Positions 17,736 to 26,077 of a DNA stretch of 64,000 nt are shown one piece after another. The notes below the pieces were generated by a model that was given only the letters and a program-made list of their open reading frames with translations, did not search any database and was not told the DNA's origin. This DNA comes from Macrococcus sp. DPC7161 (GTDB taxonomy: Bacteria > Bacillota > Bacilli > Staphylococcales > Staphylococcaceae), in contig NZ_SDSC01000005.1 in the NCBI RefSeq assembly GCF_004117835.1, positions 62,001 through 126,000 of the forward strand, in the 5' to 3' direction. Within the stretch, counting starts at the first letter, position 1, and each line of letters begins with the position of its first letter. The translations under genes and the position numbers were made by a program.

Positions 17736-19241
17736 TTGATAACCACTCAAGGTTTAAAACCTTTTCAACACATTGATTTACAAAAGCATCAATTTGCACC
17801 TTTATATGATGCTTTAAACATATATGAATCACAGCAAGTAACAAGTTTTGATGTACCTGGTCATAAGCGTGGGATTGATAAAAGTTATCGCTTAAACGAG
17901 TACGGCATTAAAACGTTAAGACATGACGTGAATTCTATGCCACAACTTGATAACTTTGATCATCCAACATCAGTCATTAAAGAGGCGCAAAGTTTAATGG
18001 CAGATTTGTTTTTAGCAGATGCTGCTCATTTTTTAGTGAATGGTACAACGCAAGGCATTCAAGCCATGCTCCTTTCTGTTTGTAAACCTAAAGATAAATT
18101 GATTGTACCGAGAAATGTCCATAAATCAGTATTAAATGCGATGGCACTTGCCGACATCACACCGATTTATATTGTGCCAGAATTCGACACACAATTTGGT
18201 ATTAGCCATAACGTCAGTGTGCAAACTGTGAAACAGACGATTGCACAACACCCTGATGCAAAAGCAGTATTTGTAATTAACCCAACTTACTTCGGTGCTG
18301 CCAGTCATCTAAAAGAAATTGTTGATTTAGCACATCAACACAATATGAAAGTATTGGTTGATGAAGCACATGGTGCACATTTAAGATTCTCAGATAAATT
18401 ACCGATGTCGAGTATGGAAGCAGGTGCTGATCTTGCTGCAACAAGCTTGCACAAAACAGGCGGTTCATTTACTCAAACGAGTATCTTACTCGTTCGTGGT
18501 GATGAAGCACTGCAACATAAAGTAAAAAGTGTTATCAACATATTGACGAGTACTTCAGCTTCTTACTTATTGATGTCGAGTCTTGATCTTGCAAGACAAC
18601 ATTTAGCAAAAGACGGTAAAAGTAAAATCGAGCATGTATTAACACTTGTGGATGACTTTAAAGCTGAAATCAACAAAGTCCCTGGATTTCATATGTTAGA
18701 TGAGACACATTTTGAAACAACTTATGATCAATATTTAGATCCAACGAAATTAACAATTTATATCGATCATCATATGCCAATCTCTGGTTTTGAAGTTTAT
18801 AAATTATTACGCAGTGACTACGACATACAAATGGAACTTTCTGAACCGAATATGATTATGGGCATCGTATCCTTTATGGATAACGCAACTGAATTAAACA
18901 CATTACTTGAAGCATTGAAAGATATTTCTAAACGCTTCTATCGTGTCAATGAAAATGATGTTTCACCAATGTTAAAGCAGCTTGAAATTCCAGAACAAAA
19001 AATGGGTTTAAGAGATGTATTCTATAGTGAAAAGAAAGCCATCAAATTACATGACGCACTTGGGAAAGTTTGTGCTGAAAGTTTAATGATATACCCTCCC
19101 GGTATTCCAATTCTCATGGCCGGTGAAGTCATCAGCCAAGATGTCATTGATTATTGGGAGTTTGTAAATAACCAACCAATCATTAAGATTGGTGCAGAAA
19201 ATAAAAATGAAATTTATATTGTTGAGGAGAATGAAAAATGA
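17736..19241 (+). CDS. speA: Arginine (Orn/Lys/Arg) decarboxylase, SpeA-like
   Basis: A 501-residue fold-I PLP enzyme that probably converts arginine to agmatine. DVPGHKRG near the N terminus and VDEAHGAHLRFS mark the cofactor site. TSLHKTGGSFTQTS carries the PLP lysine, and the C-terminal LMIYPPGIPIL is typical of short Bacillus SpeA-like enzymes. The start is TTG at 17736, behind AGAGGTG. The frame is open for 62 further codons upstream, but without a ribosome site and across a promoter. The downstream agmatinase argues for arginine as substrate. It overlaps speD by four bases. Confidence 0.9.
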   Translation: MITTQGLKPFQHIDLQKHQFAPLYDALNIYESQQVTSFDVPGHKRGIDKSYRLNEYGIKTLRHDVNSMPQLDNFDHPTSVIKEAQSLMADLFLADAAHFLVNGTTQGIQAMLLSVCKPKDKLIVPRNVHKSVLNAMALADITPIYIVPEFDTQFGISHNVSVQTVKQTIAQHPDAKAVFVINPTYFGAASHLKEIVDLAHQHNMKVLVDEAHGAHLRFSDKLPMSSMEAGADLAATSLHKTGGSFTQTSILLVRGDEALQHKVKSVINILTSTSASYLLMSSLDLARQHLAKDGKSKIEHVLTLVDDFKAEINKVPGFHMLDETHFETTYDQYLDPTKLTIYIDHHMPISGFEVYKLLRSDYDIQMELSEPNMIMGIVSFMDNATELNTLLEALKDISKRFYRVNENDVSPMLKQLEIPEQKMGLRDVFYSEKKAIKLHDALGKVCAESLMIYPPGIPILMAGEVISQDVIDYWEFVNNQPIIKIGAENKNEIYIVEENEK

Positions 19242-19663
19242 AATTAACAACTTTAGGAAGACACGTATTTATTGAATATTACAACTGTGATAAAGAAATC
19301 TTGAAAGACCACGATACAATCGAAAGATTAATGAACGAAGCTGCACGTGTTGCTGGTGCAACAATTGTAGAAAGCTGTTTCCATACATTTAACCCATACG
19401 GTGTAAGTGGTGCGGTTATCATTTCTGAATCACATTTAACAATCCACACTTGGCCAGAATATGGTTATGCATCTGTAGACGTATTTACTTGTGGTGACAC
19501 AGTAGATCCTTGGTTAGCAGAAGATTTCTTACAACGTGAATTAAAAGCTGAATTATCAGATTCAATGGAAATTGGTCGTGGTATGGCGGATAAAATTCAC
19601 AAATACTCAAACGGTGAAATCGTTGTAGAATCATTCAAACCAATCGAAGTTGAAGTTAAATAA
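19238..19663 (+). CDS. speD: S-adenosylmethionine decarboxylase proenzyme
   Basis: A 141-residue pyruvoyl enzyme of the short prokaryotic class. It makes decarboxylated AdoMet, the aminopropyl donor. Self-cleavage should occur between Glu64 and Ser65 in ISESHLTIHTWPE, leaving a pyruvoyl group on the large chain. The GDTVDPWLA and CFHTF segments are conserved. It overlaps speA by four bases and is 12 bases before speE. Codon use is highly biased, suggesting strong expression. Confidence 0.95.
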   Translation: MKLTTLGRHVFIEYYNCDKEILKDHDTIERLMNEAARVAGATIVESCFHTFNPYGVSGAVIISESHLTIHTWPEYGYASVDVFTCGDTVDPWLAEDFLQRELKAELSDSMEIGRGMADKIHKYSNGEIVVESFKPIEVEVK

Positions 19664-19675
19664 GGAGGATACATC

Positions 19676-20536
19676 ATGTTAGATTTATGGTACACAGAAA
19701 ATCATACAGACAACGTTAAATTTTCAATTAAAACTAAGAAACACTTACATTCAGAACAAACACCATTCCAACAAATTGATTTCTTCGAATCAGATGAATT
19801 TGGTACGTTTTTCACTTTAGATGGTTTAATGATGGTAAACGAAAAAGACGAATTCGTATATCACGATATGATCACACACGTTGCAATGGCAACTAACCCT
19901 AACATCAAGAAAGTATTAGTAATTGGTGGCGGAGACGGTGGTACAGTACGTGAATTAACACGTTACGCTTCAATCGAACAAATCGATATGGTTGAAATCG
20001 ATGAGCGCGTTGTACGCCTGTCACAACAATACTTACCAATTACAGCAGGTAAATTAGAAGATCCACGTGTTACATTATTATTTGAAGATGGTTTAGCTTA
20101 TGTGAAAAATAAAGAAGCTGGCTACTACGACTTAATCTTAGTAGATTCAACAGACCCAATCGGTCCTGGCGAAGGATTATTCTCGCATGACTTTTATAAC
20201 AACTGTTTCCGTGTATTAACTGACGATGGTATCTTAATTAACCAACATGAATCACCATATTATGAAGGATATGCACATGAAATGAAACGTGCACATTCAA
20301 AAATTAAAGGATTATTCCCGATTACACGCGTTTACCAATTCCATATGCCAACATACCCATCAGGTCATTGGTTATTTGGTTTCGCTTCAAAATCATTTGA
20401 TCCTTTAAAAGATGCGGATTTAGATGCATGGAACAAACTTGGCATTAAAACAAAATACTACAATACTGACATCCATACTGGTGCATTTATGTTACCGACA
20501 TTTGTTAAGGAGATGTTAGCAGATGAAAGCAAATAA
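19676..20536 (+). CDS. speE: Spermidine synthase
   Basis: A 286-residue aminopropyltransferase that joins putrescine and decarboxylated AdoMet to give spermidine. The AdoMet-like fold shows VLVIGGGDGGTVREL (about 81-95), the acidic VEIDERVV and the catalytic loop LVDSTDPIGPGE (about 154-165). Length fits the family. A strong AAGGAGGA ribosome site precedes it. Its end overlaps speB by 14 bases, indicating coupling. Confidence 0.96.
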   Translation: MLDLWYTENHTDNVKFSIKTKKHLHSEQTPFQQIDFFESDEFGTFFTLDGLMMVNEKDEFVYHDMITHVAMATNPNIKKVLVIGGGDGGTVRELTRYASIEQIDMVEIDERVVRLSQQYLPITAGKLEDPRVTLLFEDGLAYVKNKEAGYYDLILVDSTDPIGPGEGLFSHDFYNNCFRVLTDDGILINQHESPYYEGYAHEMKRAHSKIKGLFPITRVYQFHMPTYPSGHWLFGFASKSFDPLKDADLDAWNKLGIKTKYYNTDIHTGAFMLPTFVKEMLADESK

Positions 20537-21371
20537 GCATGTTTATATGAGTTGTGAAGCATCGTTTGAAGATGCAACAACAGTCATCTATGGTGCCCCA
20601 TTTGACGGTACAGTATCTAACCGACCAGGTACAAGATTTGCTGGAGACGCAATTCGTTCAGAATCTTATGGTCTAGAAACATATAGCCCATACTTAAACA
20701 AAGATTTAGAAGATGTGAATATTATCGATACTGGTGATGTGGATATTACAATCGGTAATAAAGTAAAAGTACTAGAAGAATTAGAAGATACAGCACGCAC
20801 AATTTTAAACGCGAACAAATTGCCGTTTATGATTGGTGGCGAGCATTTAGTAACACTTGGCCCATTCCGTGCTGTACATGAAAAATATCCAGACGTTGTA
20901 TTAGTACAATTAGATGCACATACAGATTTACGTGATGATTATATGGGTGAACCTTTATCACATGCGACTGTTGTTCGTCGTATTCATGACATCGTTGGAG
21001 ATGGTCGTATTTATCAATATGGTATTCGTTCAGGTACGAAAGAAGAATTCGACTGGAGCGATACACATACAACGTTAGAAAAATTCACAATCAATACATT
21101 AAAAGACTTGCCACAAATCCTTGGAGATACACCAGTCTATGTCACAATCGACTTAGATTGCTTAGACCCATCTATCTTCCCAGGAACAGGCACACCAGAA
21201 CCAGGTGGATTAACATTCCGTGAATTAGAACCTGCGTTTAAAGTCTTTGAACAATTAAACGTCGTTGCAGCAGACATCGTAGAATTATCACCACCATATG
21301 ACCCAACAGGTGTATCTAATGCAGTTGCTGCAAAAGTTGCTAGAGAATTAATGTTAGCAATAACGAAATAA
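20523..21371 (+). CDS. speB: Agmatinase
   Basis: A 282-residue ureohydrolase that splits agmatine to putrescine and urea. The binuclear manganese ligands are in GGEHLVTLG, QLDAHTDLRD and TIDLDCLDPSIFPGTGTPEPGG. Arginase and guanidinobutyrase belong to the same fold. The operon partners SpeA, SpeD and SpeE make agmatinase the coherent reading. It is the last gene before a clear terminator. Confidence 0.94.
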   Translation: MKANKHVYMSCEASFEDATTVIYGAPFDGTVSNRPGTRFAGDAIRSESYGLETYSPYLNKDLEDVNIIDTGDVDITIGNKVKVLEELEDTARTILNANKLPFMIGGEHLVTLGPFRAVHEKYPDVVLVQLDAHTDLRDDYMGEPLSHATVVRRIHDIVGDGRIYQYGIRSGTKEEFDWSDTHTTLEKFTINTLKDLPQILGDTPVYVTIDLDCLDPSIFPGTGTPEPGGLTFRELEPAFKVFEQLNVVAADIVELSPPYDPTGVSNAVAAKVARELMLAITK

Positions 21372-21378
21372 TATATTA

Positions 21379-21408
21379 CCACATGAACATTTTGTTCATG
21401 TGGTTTTT
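21379..21408 (+). terminator. Terminator of the spermidine operon
   Basis: CCACATGAAC and GTTCATGTGG with a five-base loop, then TTTTTT. Confidence 0.9.
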
Positions 21409-21513
21409 TATATTAATAACCAATCATTAATATATCCGCAAATAAAAAAAAGCTTCCCCATCCCTCTACTTTTTCCTCTATAATTAACCTATTACAATCT
21501 AAGGGGGTGCATC

Positions 21514-22740
21514 ATGAAATTTAAAGATTTTCCTAAAAACGTTAAACTGCGTATCTTTTGTGGCTTTTTTGATCATGCCATTTCTATGAGTATTATGCCT
21601 TTTATGGTACTGTATATCGCAGATGAATTGGGTAAAGTGACTTCTGGTATTTTGTTATCCATTAACGTTATTTTTGGCTTGATTTGTAATTTAATGAGTG
21701 GCTATTATGCTGACCGCTTCAGTCGTAAAGGCATATTAATCTCTGGCCAAATCTTCTTTACTGTCTTAATCGCTTTAATTGCATTGTTTATTCATCCTAG
21801 TATCAATCAACCGTACGTTGTAACGATACTCTTTATGCTAACAGCAGTCAGCGGTTCAATGATATTCCCGGCGATGGATGCATTAATTGTAGACTCAACA
21901 ACAGAAGCACAACGTAAATATGTATACGTATTTAATTATTGGTCTAACAACTTAGCGACAGCGATTGGTACTGCAATTGGTGGTTTATTTTATAAAGAAC
22001 ATCGCATGCTTTTGTTTATCATTATTATTATCATCTTTATTCTTAATACGATTATCTTTATGAAGTTTCTTGATGATCCTACAACAAGACGAGAGAAAAA
22101 AATCGTACATACCCATTGGGTACACGACTTGTTAAAAAATTATGCCATCGCATTAAAAGACTTACCTTTTGTGATGTTTACCATTGCAGTCGTATTTATC
22201 TATTCGGCAGAATTTGCATTGACGAATTATATCGGGGTGAGATTACATCATGAATTTAAACCAGTAGATTTATTTGGTGTACATGTGGATGGTGTGAGAA
22301 TGATGAGTTTAATGCTGATTGAAAATACCGTCTTAGTCGTAACCATCACCTTCTTAATCAGCAAGTTAGTAGAACCATTCAATCCGAAGTACGTCATGAT
22401 GGTTGGGGCCATGTTGTATGCAGGAGGATATGCAATTAGTCACGCATTAAATACCTGGTATTTATTGTTGCTTGCTGTATTGATTGCAACGATAGGAGAA
22501 TTAATGTTCAGCCCAATCTATTCAGTATATCAAGCAAAACTTATGCCTGACGATCAACGTGCTAGTTACATTGCCTTTAGTTCATTAGGATTTAGTGGTG
22601 CAAGCTTAGTGGCCAGTTCCGGTTTAGTCATTGGGGCTTATACAGGGGATATCTTTATGGCAAGTTACGTATGCTTCCTAGGTATTATTGGGGTATGTTG
22701 CATATTTGTAGCGATGAACCTACATAAAAAACGCGCCTAA
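21514..22740 (+). CDS. MFS transporter
   Basis: A 408-residue transporter of about 12 helices. The A-motif is GYYADRFSRKG after helix 2, and a second loop lies near TTRREKKIVHTHW. Substrate unknown. It follows the spermidine operon by 140 bases, but a strong terminator separates them, so a polyamine role is only a guess. Its last codons overlap the terminator of the convergent RNAIII-like transcript: the stop TAA is in the hairpin loop. Confidence 0.85.
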   Translation: MKFKDFPKNVKLRIFCGFFDHAISMSIMPFMVLYIADELGKVTSGILLSINVIFGLICNLMSGYYADRFSRKGILISGQIFFTVLIALIALFIHPSINQPYVVTILFMLTAVSGSMIFPAMDALIVDSTTEAQRKYVYVFNYWSNNLATAIGTAIGGLFYKEHRMLLFIIIIIIFILNTIIFMKFLDDPTTRREKKIVHTHWVHDLLKNYAIALKDLPFVMFTIAVVFIYSAEFALTNYIGVRLHHEFKPVDLFGVHVDGVRMMSLMLIENTVLVVTITFLISKLVEPFNPKYVMMVGAMLYAGGYAISHALNTWYLLLLAVLIATIGELMFSPIYSVYQAKLMPDDQRASYIAFSSLGFSGASLVASSGLVIGAYTGDIFMASYVCFLGIIGVCCIFVAMNLHKKRA

Positions 22741-22751
22741 AATGGCGCGTT
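22726..22751 (-). terminator. Terminator of the RNAIII-like transcript
   Basis: AACGCGCC and GGCGCGTT flank a six-base loop, with the T-tract on the minus strand. The hairpin contains the stop codon of the convergent MFS gene. Confidence 0.8.
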
Positions 22752-22758
22752 CATTCTA

Positions 22759-22836
22759 TTAACCTGCAAATGTTGTGATAGTTTTTGCTAACCAAGTGAT
22801 GAATCCTACGATAGCTTCAATGATAGCTGCAGTCAT
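22759..22836 (-). CDS. hld: Delta-haemolysin-like peptide, distal copy (25 aa)
   Basis: A 25-residue amphipathic peptide starting MTAAIIEAIVGFITWLAK and ending TFAG. Pattern and length match secreted staphylococcal delta-lysins, which leave the cell without a signal peptide and disturb membranes. The start is the second ATG of TAATGAACATG, eight bases after GGAGG. It has one Glu and one Lys, so it is nearly neutral, unlike S. aureus delta-lysin. It differs from the proximal copy at four positions. Confidence 0.8.
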   Translation of the reverse strand: MTAAIIEAIVGFITWLAKTITTFAG

Positions 22837-22917
22837 GTTCATTACCTCCATTCGATATTAATTATTCATGTGATATTTTGCGATTAGTACCTTGTGTCAT
22901 GATGGTACTTCATTTTA

Positions 22918-22995
22918 TTAACCAGCAAATGCTGTAATTGTTTTTGCTAACCAAGTGATAAATCCTACGATAGCGTTGATGATATCTGCAGTCAT
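22918..22995 (-). CDS. hld: Delta-haemolysin-like peptide, proximal copy (25 aa)
   Basis: The first ORF on the RNAIII-like transcript. It begins MTADIINAIVGFITWLAK and ends AFAG. MTADII matches the N-terminal pattern of known delta-lysins (M-A-x-D-I-I). The ribosome site is GGAGG with eight-base spacing. The 159-base unit comprising this ORF, its leader and the core promoter is tandemly repeated to give the distal copy. Confidence 0.82.
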   Translation of the reverse strand: MTADIINAIVGFITWLAKTITAFAG

Positions 22996-23039
22996 TTTCA
23001 TTACCTCCATCCGTTTTTAATCACTCATGTGATACTTTT

Positions 23040-23106
23040 ATTATACGCACCCTTTATCATCGTGGTGCATTTCATTCTTAACTTGCCGTTTTTCATTCAT
23101 TTCTGT
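23040..23106 (-). promoter_or_regulatory. agr P3 promoter with AgrA direct repeat
   Basis: On the minus strand ACAGAAATG and CAAGTTAAG are spaced by 12 bases (23077-23106). They align base for base with the S. aureus P3 AgrA pair (ACAGTTAAG, then CTAGTTAAG). The -10 TATAAT is at 23040-23045 and there is no good -35 box, as expected for an activator-dependent promoter. Confidence 0.75.
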
Positions 23107-23147
23107 TATATTTTTAATATATTCTAGTTCAAAATTGTTACGTTTTA

Positions 23148-23214
23148 ACACTTAGGAATAAAAATCCGACAGTTATGAAGGCTTTAACTTTTGCTAGATT
23201 ATATTGCGTATAAT
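23148..23214 (+). promoter_or_regulatory. agr P2 promoter with AgrA direct repeat
   Basis: ACACTTAGG (23148-23156) and ACAGTTATG (23169-23177) are 21 bases apart, the spacing of the S. aureus P2 pair. The -10 TATAAT is at 23209-23214. The predicted start falls at the AGGAGG site, so the leader before agrB is very short, as in S. aureus. Confidence 0.75.
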
Positions 23215-23234
23215 GATTTTAGGAGGCAATATTG

Positions 23235-23765
23235 ATGTATTCTACCCTTCAAGATCAATTTGATTTAAGTGACTTAGATGTTTTAAAGTTAAAGCGTGGC
23301 GTAAATATTGTTAAGAAGAATGTATTCTTAATGCTTATCATTTATGGTTTGAGTTTTTATTTAGAAGTTTTACTCTATACATTGATTATGCACTTAAGTT
23401 ATTTTGTGATTCGTTTAACAAGTTTCGGTGCCCACTTACAACGTTTTATTTTATGTATGCTTTATAGTACATTAGTATTTGTAGGTTTGCCCTATTTATT
23501 GTCTAAGGTGATTTTACCTTTTTACTTGTTATTCGGTTTAATGTGTTTCAGTTTCATCCTCATCACGATTTTTGCACCTAGTCCTACATCGAAACACCCT
23601 ATTGCAACAAAGCATCATGCAAAGTTAAAACGACAATCTATGTTCACTGCTTTTATTTTATGCATCATCGCCATGCTAATACCACGTCCCCTATCTCAAA
23701 TGATGATTGTGGGTATTTGTATTCAATCCATTAGTCTTTTACCTATATTTAAAAAGGAGCGATAA
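23235..23765 (+). CDS. agrB: AgrB, AgrD-processing membrane protease
   Basis: A 176-residue polytopic membrane cysteine protease. It cuts the C-terminal part from AgrD and forms the thiolactone of the signal peptide. The catalytic pair His67 and Cys74 lies in FGAHLQRFILC, with the same seven-residue spacing as in S. aureus. About five or six hydrophobic segments follow the soluble N terminus. The ATG at 23235 is eight bases behind AGGAGG; a TTG just before it is less well placed. It is slightly shorter than the usual 187-190 residues. Confidence 0.93.
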   Translation: MYSTLQDQFDLSDLDVLKLKRGVNIVKKNVFLMLIIYGLSFYLEVLLYTLIMHLSYFVIRLTSFGAHLQRFILCMLYSTLVFVGLPYLLSKVILPFYLLFGLMCFSFILITIFAPSPTSKHPIATKHHAKLKRQSMFTAFILCIIAMLIPRPLSQMMIVGICIQSISLLPIFKKER

Positions 23766-23767
23766 TT

Positions 23768-23905
23768 ATGTCATTTTTCACAAGTATTTTATCAAAAGCG
23801 ATTTCTGCATTAATTCATTTAGGTGATTTCAGCATCTTAAAAAGCTGCTACTTCTACTTTAATGAATCAGAACTTGACCAAGAATTATTTGAAAGTAAAA
23901 ATTAA
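23768..23905 (+). CDS. agrD: AgrD, autoinducing peptide precursor (45 aa)
   Basis: A 45-residue precursor with three parts: an amphipathic leader (MSFFTSILSKAISALIHLGD), the signal core and an acidic tail (NESELDQELFESKN). By alignment with known AgrD, Cys27 should form a thiolactone with Phe31, giving the ring C-Y-F-Y-F. The N-terminal tail would come from SILKS; the exact cut is not predictable. It sits two bases after agrB, and its stop shares a base with the agrC ATG. Confidence 0.92.
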   Translation: MSFFTSILSKAISALIHLGDFSILKSCYFYFNESELDQELFESKN

Positions 23906-25215
23906 TGATTCCATTTAGTTTTACTTTTTTAGAATCCATTCTTTTCATTACGTTTCAATGCTTTAGTTTTACTTTAGCAATGATGATTTTAGAAGATGTA
24001 AAGTATGATAAACGTGATTTAGGGCACATTGCTTGTTTCTTTGTAGTGCCCTCGATTGCGTTATTTTTTATCTTAAAGATTTTTGCGATTGTTTACTTTG
24101 TGGTTTATTTTGGCTATTTAAATCGTTCGAGAAACTTGATGCATAGTTTACTCAATGCATGTCTATGTATTATTATCGGTGTCATTTCTGATCATTTGTC
24201 TACTTTATTACTTTATTATGTGTTTCACAAATCAATATTCGATACACCTTTTTATTTTTTATATTTTATATTGTTTTTAGTATTTATGGTTTTATTTTCT
24301 TATTTATTCAAGCTTGGTACGACACGATTAAAACATACGAGTATGTTGTATGATAAGACATTTGTGATGATATTAATGATTTTCTTAAGTTGTAGTATTA
24401 TTGCGTTTTATACATTGATTACTTTTGAATCACTAACGCATTTTGATAATTATAAACGCTTTGTTTTGTTCTTTTTAATGTATATTTTATTTAGTATTTT
24501 AATCATTGCGGTGTTATCTCGTTATTTACATCGTAACTATATGTATAAAAGAGCGAAAAAAGAAAACGAAGATTATTTTGAATACACGAAGTCATTAGAA
24601 CAAATCAATCAAGAAATGCGTCAGTTTAAGCATGATTACATTAATATTTTGTCTACAATGACCAATTACATTCATACTAATGATATTGAAGGATTAACAG
24701 AATACTTTAATACAAATATTGTGCCGCTTAAAGCAGATATTGATTATCAGTTATTGCAATTACACGGCCTTGAAAAAGTGCATGTCACCCCTTTAAAAGG
24801 CTTACTCACAACTAAAATTATTCGCACACAAGAAGCGCATATCCCTTTATCTATTGAAGTGTCGGATGAGATCTTTGATGAAGATATAAATGTAGATATG
24901 ATCAAATTATCGCGTGCCATAGGGATTATATGGGATAATGCAATTGAGGCATCTCAAAAAATTGATGATCCAAAAATCGATGCGGCCATTATTAAAACAG
25001 AGCACAGCATCCTATTTATTATGACCAATCGCTGTGAAGATAACTTACCTTCGATTCATAAATTGTATCAAAAAGGCTTTTCAACAAAAGGTAATGATCG
25101 TGGTTTTGGATTACTCACATTAAAAGAAATTTCTGCAACACTACCAAACATGTTTGTGGATACATCGATTAGCAATCATATGTTTATCCAAAAAATCGAA
25201 CTGATTCATCAGTAG
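23905..25215 (+). CDS. agrC: AgrC, quorum-sensing histidine kinase
   Basis: A 436-residue sensor kinase with six or seven membrane helices (residues about 1-210) that bind the autoinducing peptide. A cytosolic kinase domain of the HPK10 class follows. The phosphoacceptor is His243 in MRQFKHDYINIL. The N box is IIWDNAIEAS, and the glycine-rich box is GFSTKGNDRGFGL. Length matches S. aureus AgrC. The sensor half is expected to vary with the signal ring. Confidence 0.95.
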   Translation: MIPFSFTFLESILFITFQCFSFTLAMMILEDVKYDKRDLGHIACFFVVPSIALFFILKIFAIVYFVVYFGYLNRSRNLMHSLLNACLCIIIGVISDHLSTLLLYYVFHKSIFDTPFYFLYFILFLVFMVLFSYLFKLGTTRLKHTSMLYDKTFVMILMIFLSCSIIAFYTLITFESLTHFDNYKRFVLFFLMYILFSILIIAVLSRYLHRNYMYKRAKKENEDYFEYTKSLEQINQEMRQFKHDYINILSTMTNYIHTNDIEGLTEYFNTNIVPLKADIDYQLLQLHGLEKVHVTPLKGLLTTKIIRTQEAHIPLSIEVSDEIFDEDINVDMIKLSRAIGIIWDNAIEASQKIDDPKIDAAIIKTEHSILFIMTNRCEDNLPSIHKLYQKGFSTKGNDRGFGLLTLKEISATLPNMFVDTSISNHMFIQKIELIHQ

Positions 25216-25224
25216 GAGGTCCAT

Positions 25225-25947
25225 ATGAAAATCTTTATTTGTGAAGATTCTAAAACACAATTAGAGCATATGAAAAAAATCATTACCAATTACATCACAT
25301 TTGAACAAAAAGATATGAGCATCTATTGTGCAACAGGCGACCCTAAAACGTTAATCGAAGCGGTTAAACAAGCAAATGACATTGGTCTCTACTTTTTGGA
25401 CATCCATCTTGGCACTGAAGAAAATGGAATTATGCTAGCTCAAGAAATTCGAAAATATGATCCGATTGGAAGTATTATTTTTGTGACGAGTCATAGTGAA
25501 CTCACATATTTGACTTTCGTATATAAAGTCGCTGCGATGGACTTCATCATTAAAGATGATTTCGATAACTTACAAAAGCGCGTGATTGAATGTTTAAATG
25601 TTAGCTATGAACGCTTAAGTCACCTTGCCAATACGGATTACGTTAATAAACTAGAAATCAAATCAGGTAGTCAAACCCTATTTGTCGATTACGATGATAT
25701 CATTTATTTTGAATCTTCACCGAATCCACATCGTATCATACTTCATTTGACGAACCGCATTATTGAGTTTTATGGCTCTTTAAAGGATTATGATAATTTA
25801 GATGAGCGCTTTTTTAGATGCCATCACAGTTATATCGTGAACAAAGATTACATCAAATCGGTAAATAAAAAAGAACGCATCGTTAACTTTACGAACGGTG
25901 AAACTTGTTACGTATCTATTCGCAACATTAAGAAGCTGTCATTTTAA
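25225..25947 (+). CDS. agrA: AgrA, LytTR response regulator
   Basis: A 240-residue response regulator. The receiver domain carries CED near the N terminus and the phosphorylation site Asp59 in LYFLDIHLG. The C-terminal LytTR domain (about 140-240) shows YFESSPNPHRIILH and FFRCHHSYIVN, the DNA-contact region. It should bind the direct repeats found at P2 and P3. It follows agrC by nine bases, with an AGGAGG ribosome site. Confidence 0.96.
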   Translation: MKIFICEDSKTQLEHMKKIITNYITFEQKDMSIYCATGDPKTLIEAVKQANDIGLYFLDIHLGTEENGIMLAQEIRKYDPIGSIIFVTSHSELTYLTFVYKVAAMDFIIKDDFDNLQKRVIECLNVSYERLSHLANTDYVNKLEIKSGSQTLFVDYDDIIYFESSPNPHRIILHLTNRIIEFYGSLKDYDNLDERFFRCHHSYIVNKDYIKSVNKKERIVNFTNGETCYVSIRNIKKLSF

Positions 25948-25980
25948 AATGATGACGCATCCTTTAATCCATCATAAAGC

Positions 25981-26030
25981 ACCGAGCATCCCTAAAATCA
26001 CATTTTTATTTTGGAGATGCTCGGTTTTAT
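25981..26030 (+). terminator. agr operon terminator
   Basis: CCGAGCATC and GATGCTCGG, extended inward by CCTAAAAT and ATTTTGG, with a T-rich tail. Confidence 0.8.
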
Positions 26031-26077
26031 TTTTAATTTTATTTTATATTTTTTTCATCAACTTCCACTTGTAAAAC

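Larger units (their letters stand above)
22725..23033 (-). ncRNA. rnaIII: RNAIII-like agr P3 transcript, compact form
   Basis: The predicted 5' end is at ATCACATGAGTGAT, which forms a hairpin like the ATCAC...GTGAT start of S. aureus RNAIII. A TATAAT box lies seven bases upstream (23040-23045). It carries two delta-lysin-like ORFs. It should end at AACGCGCC-loop-GGCGCGTT followed by T's (22726-22751). The predicted length is about 310 nt against 514 nt in S. aureus. Only about eight bases separate the last ORF from the hairpin, so the long regulatory 3' domain appears absent. Ends are predicted, not measured. Confidence 0.65.
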
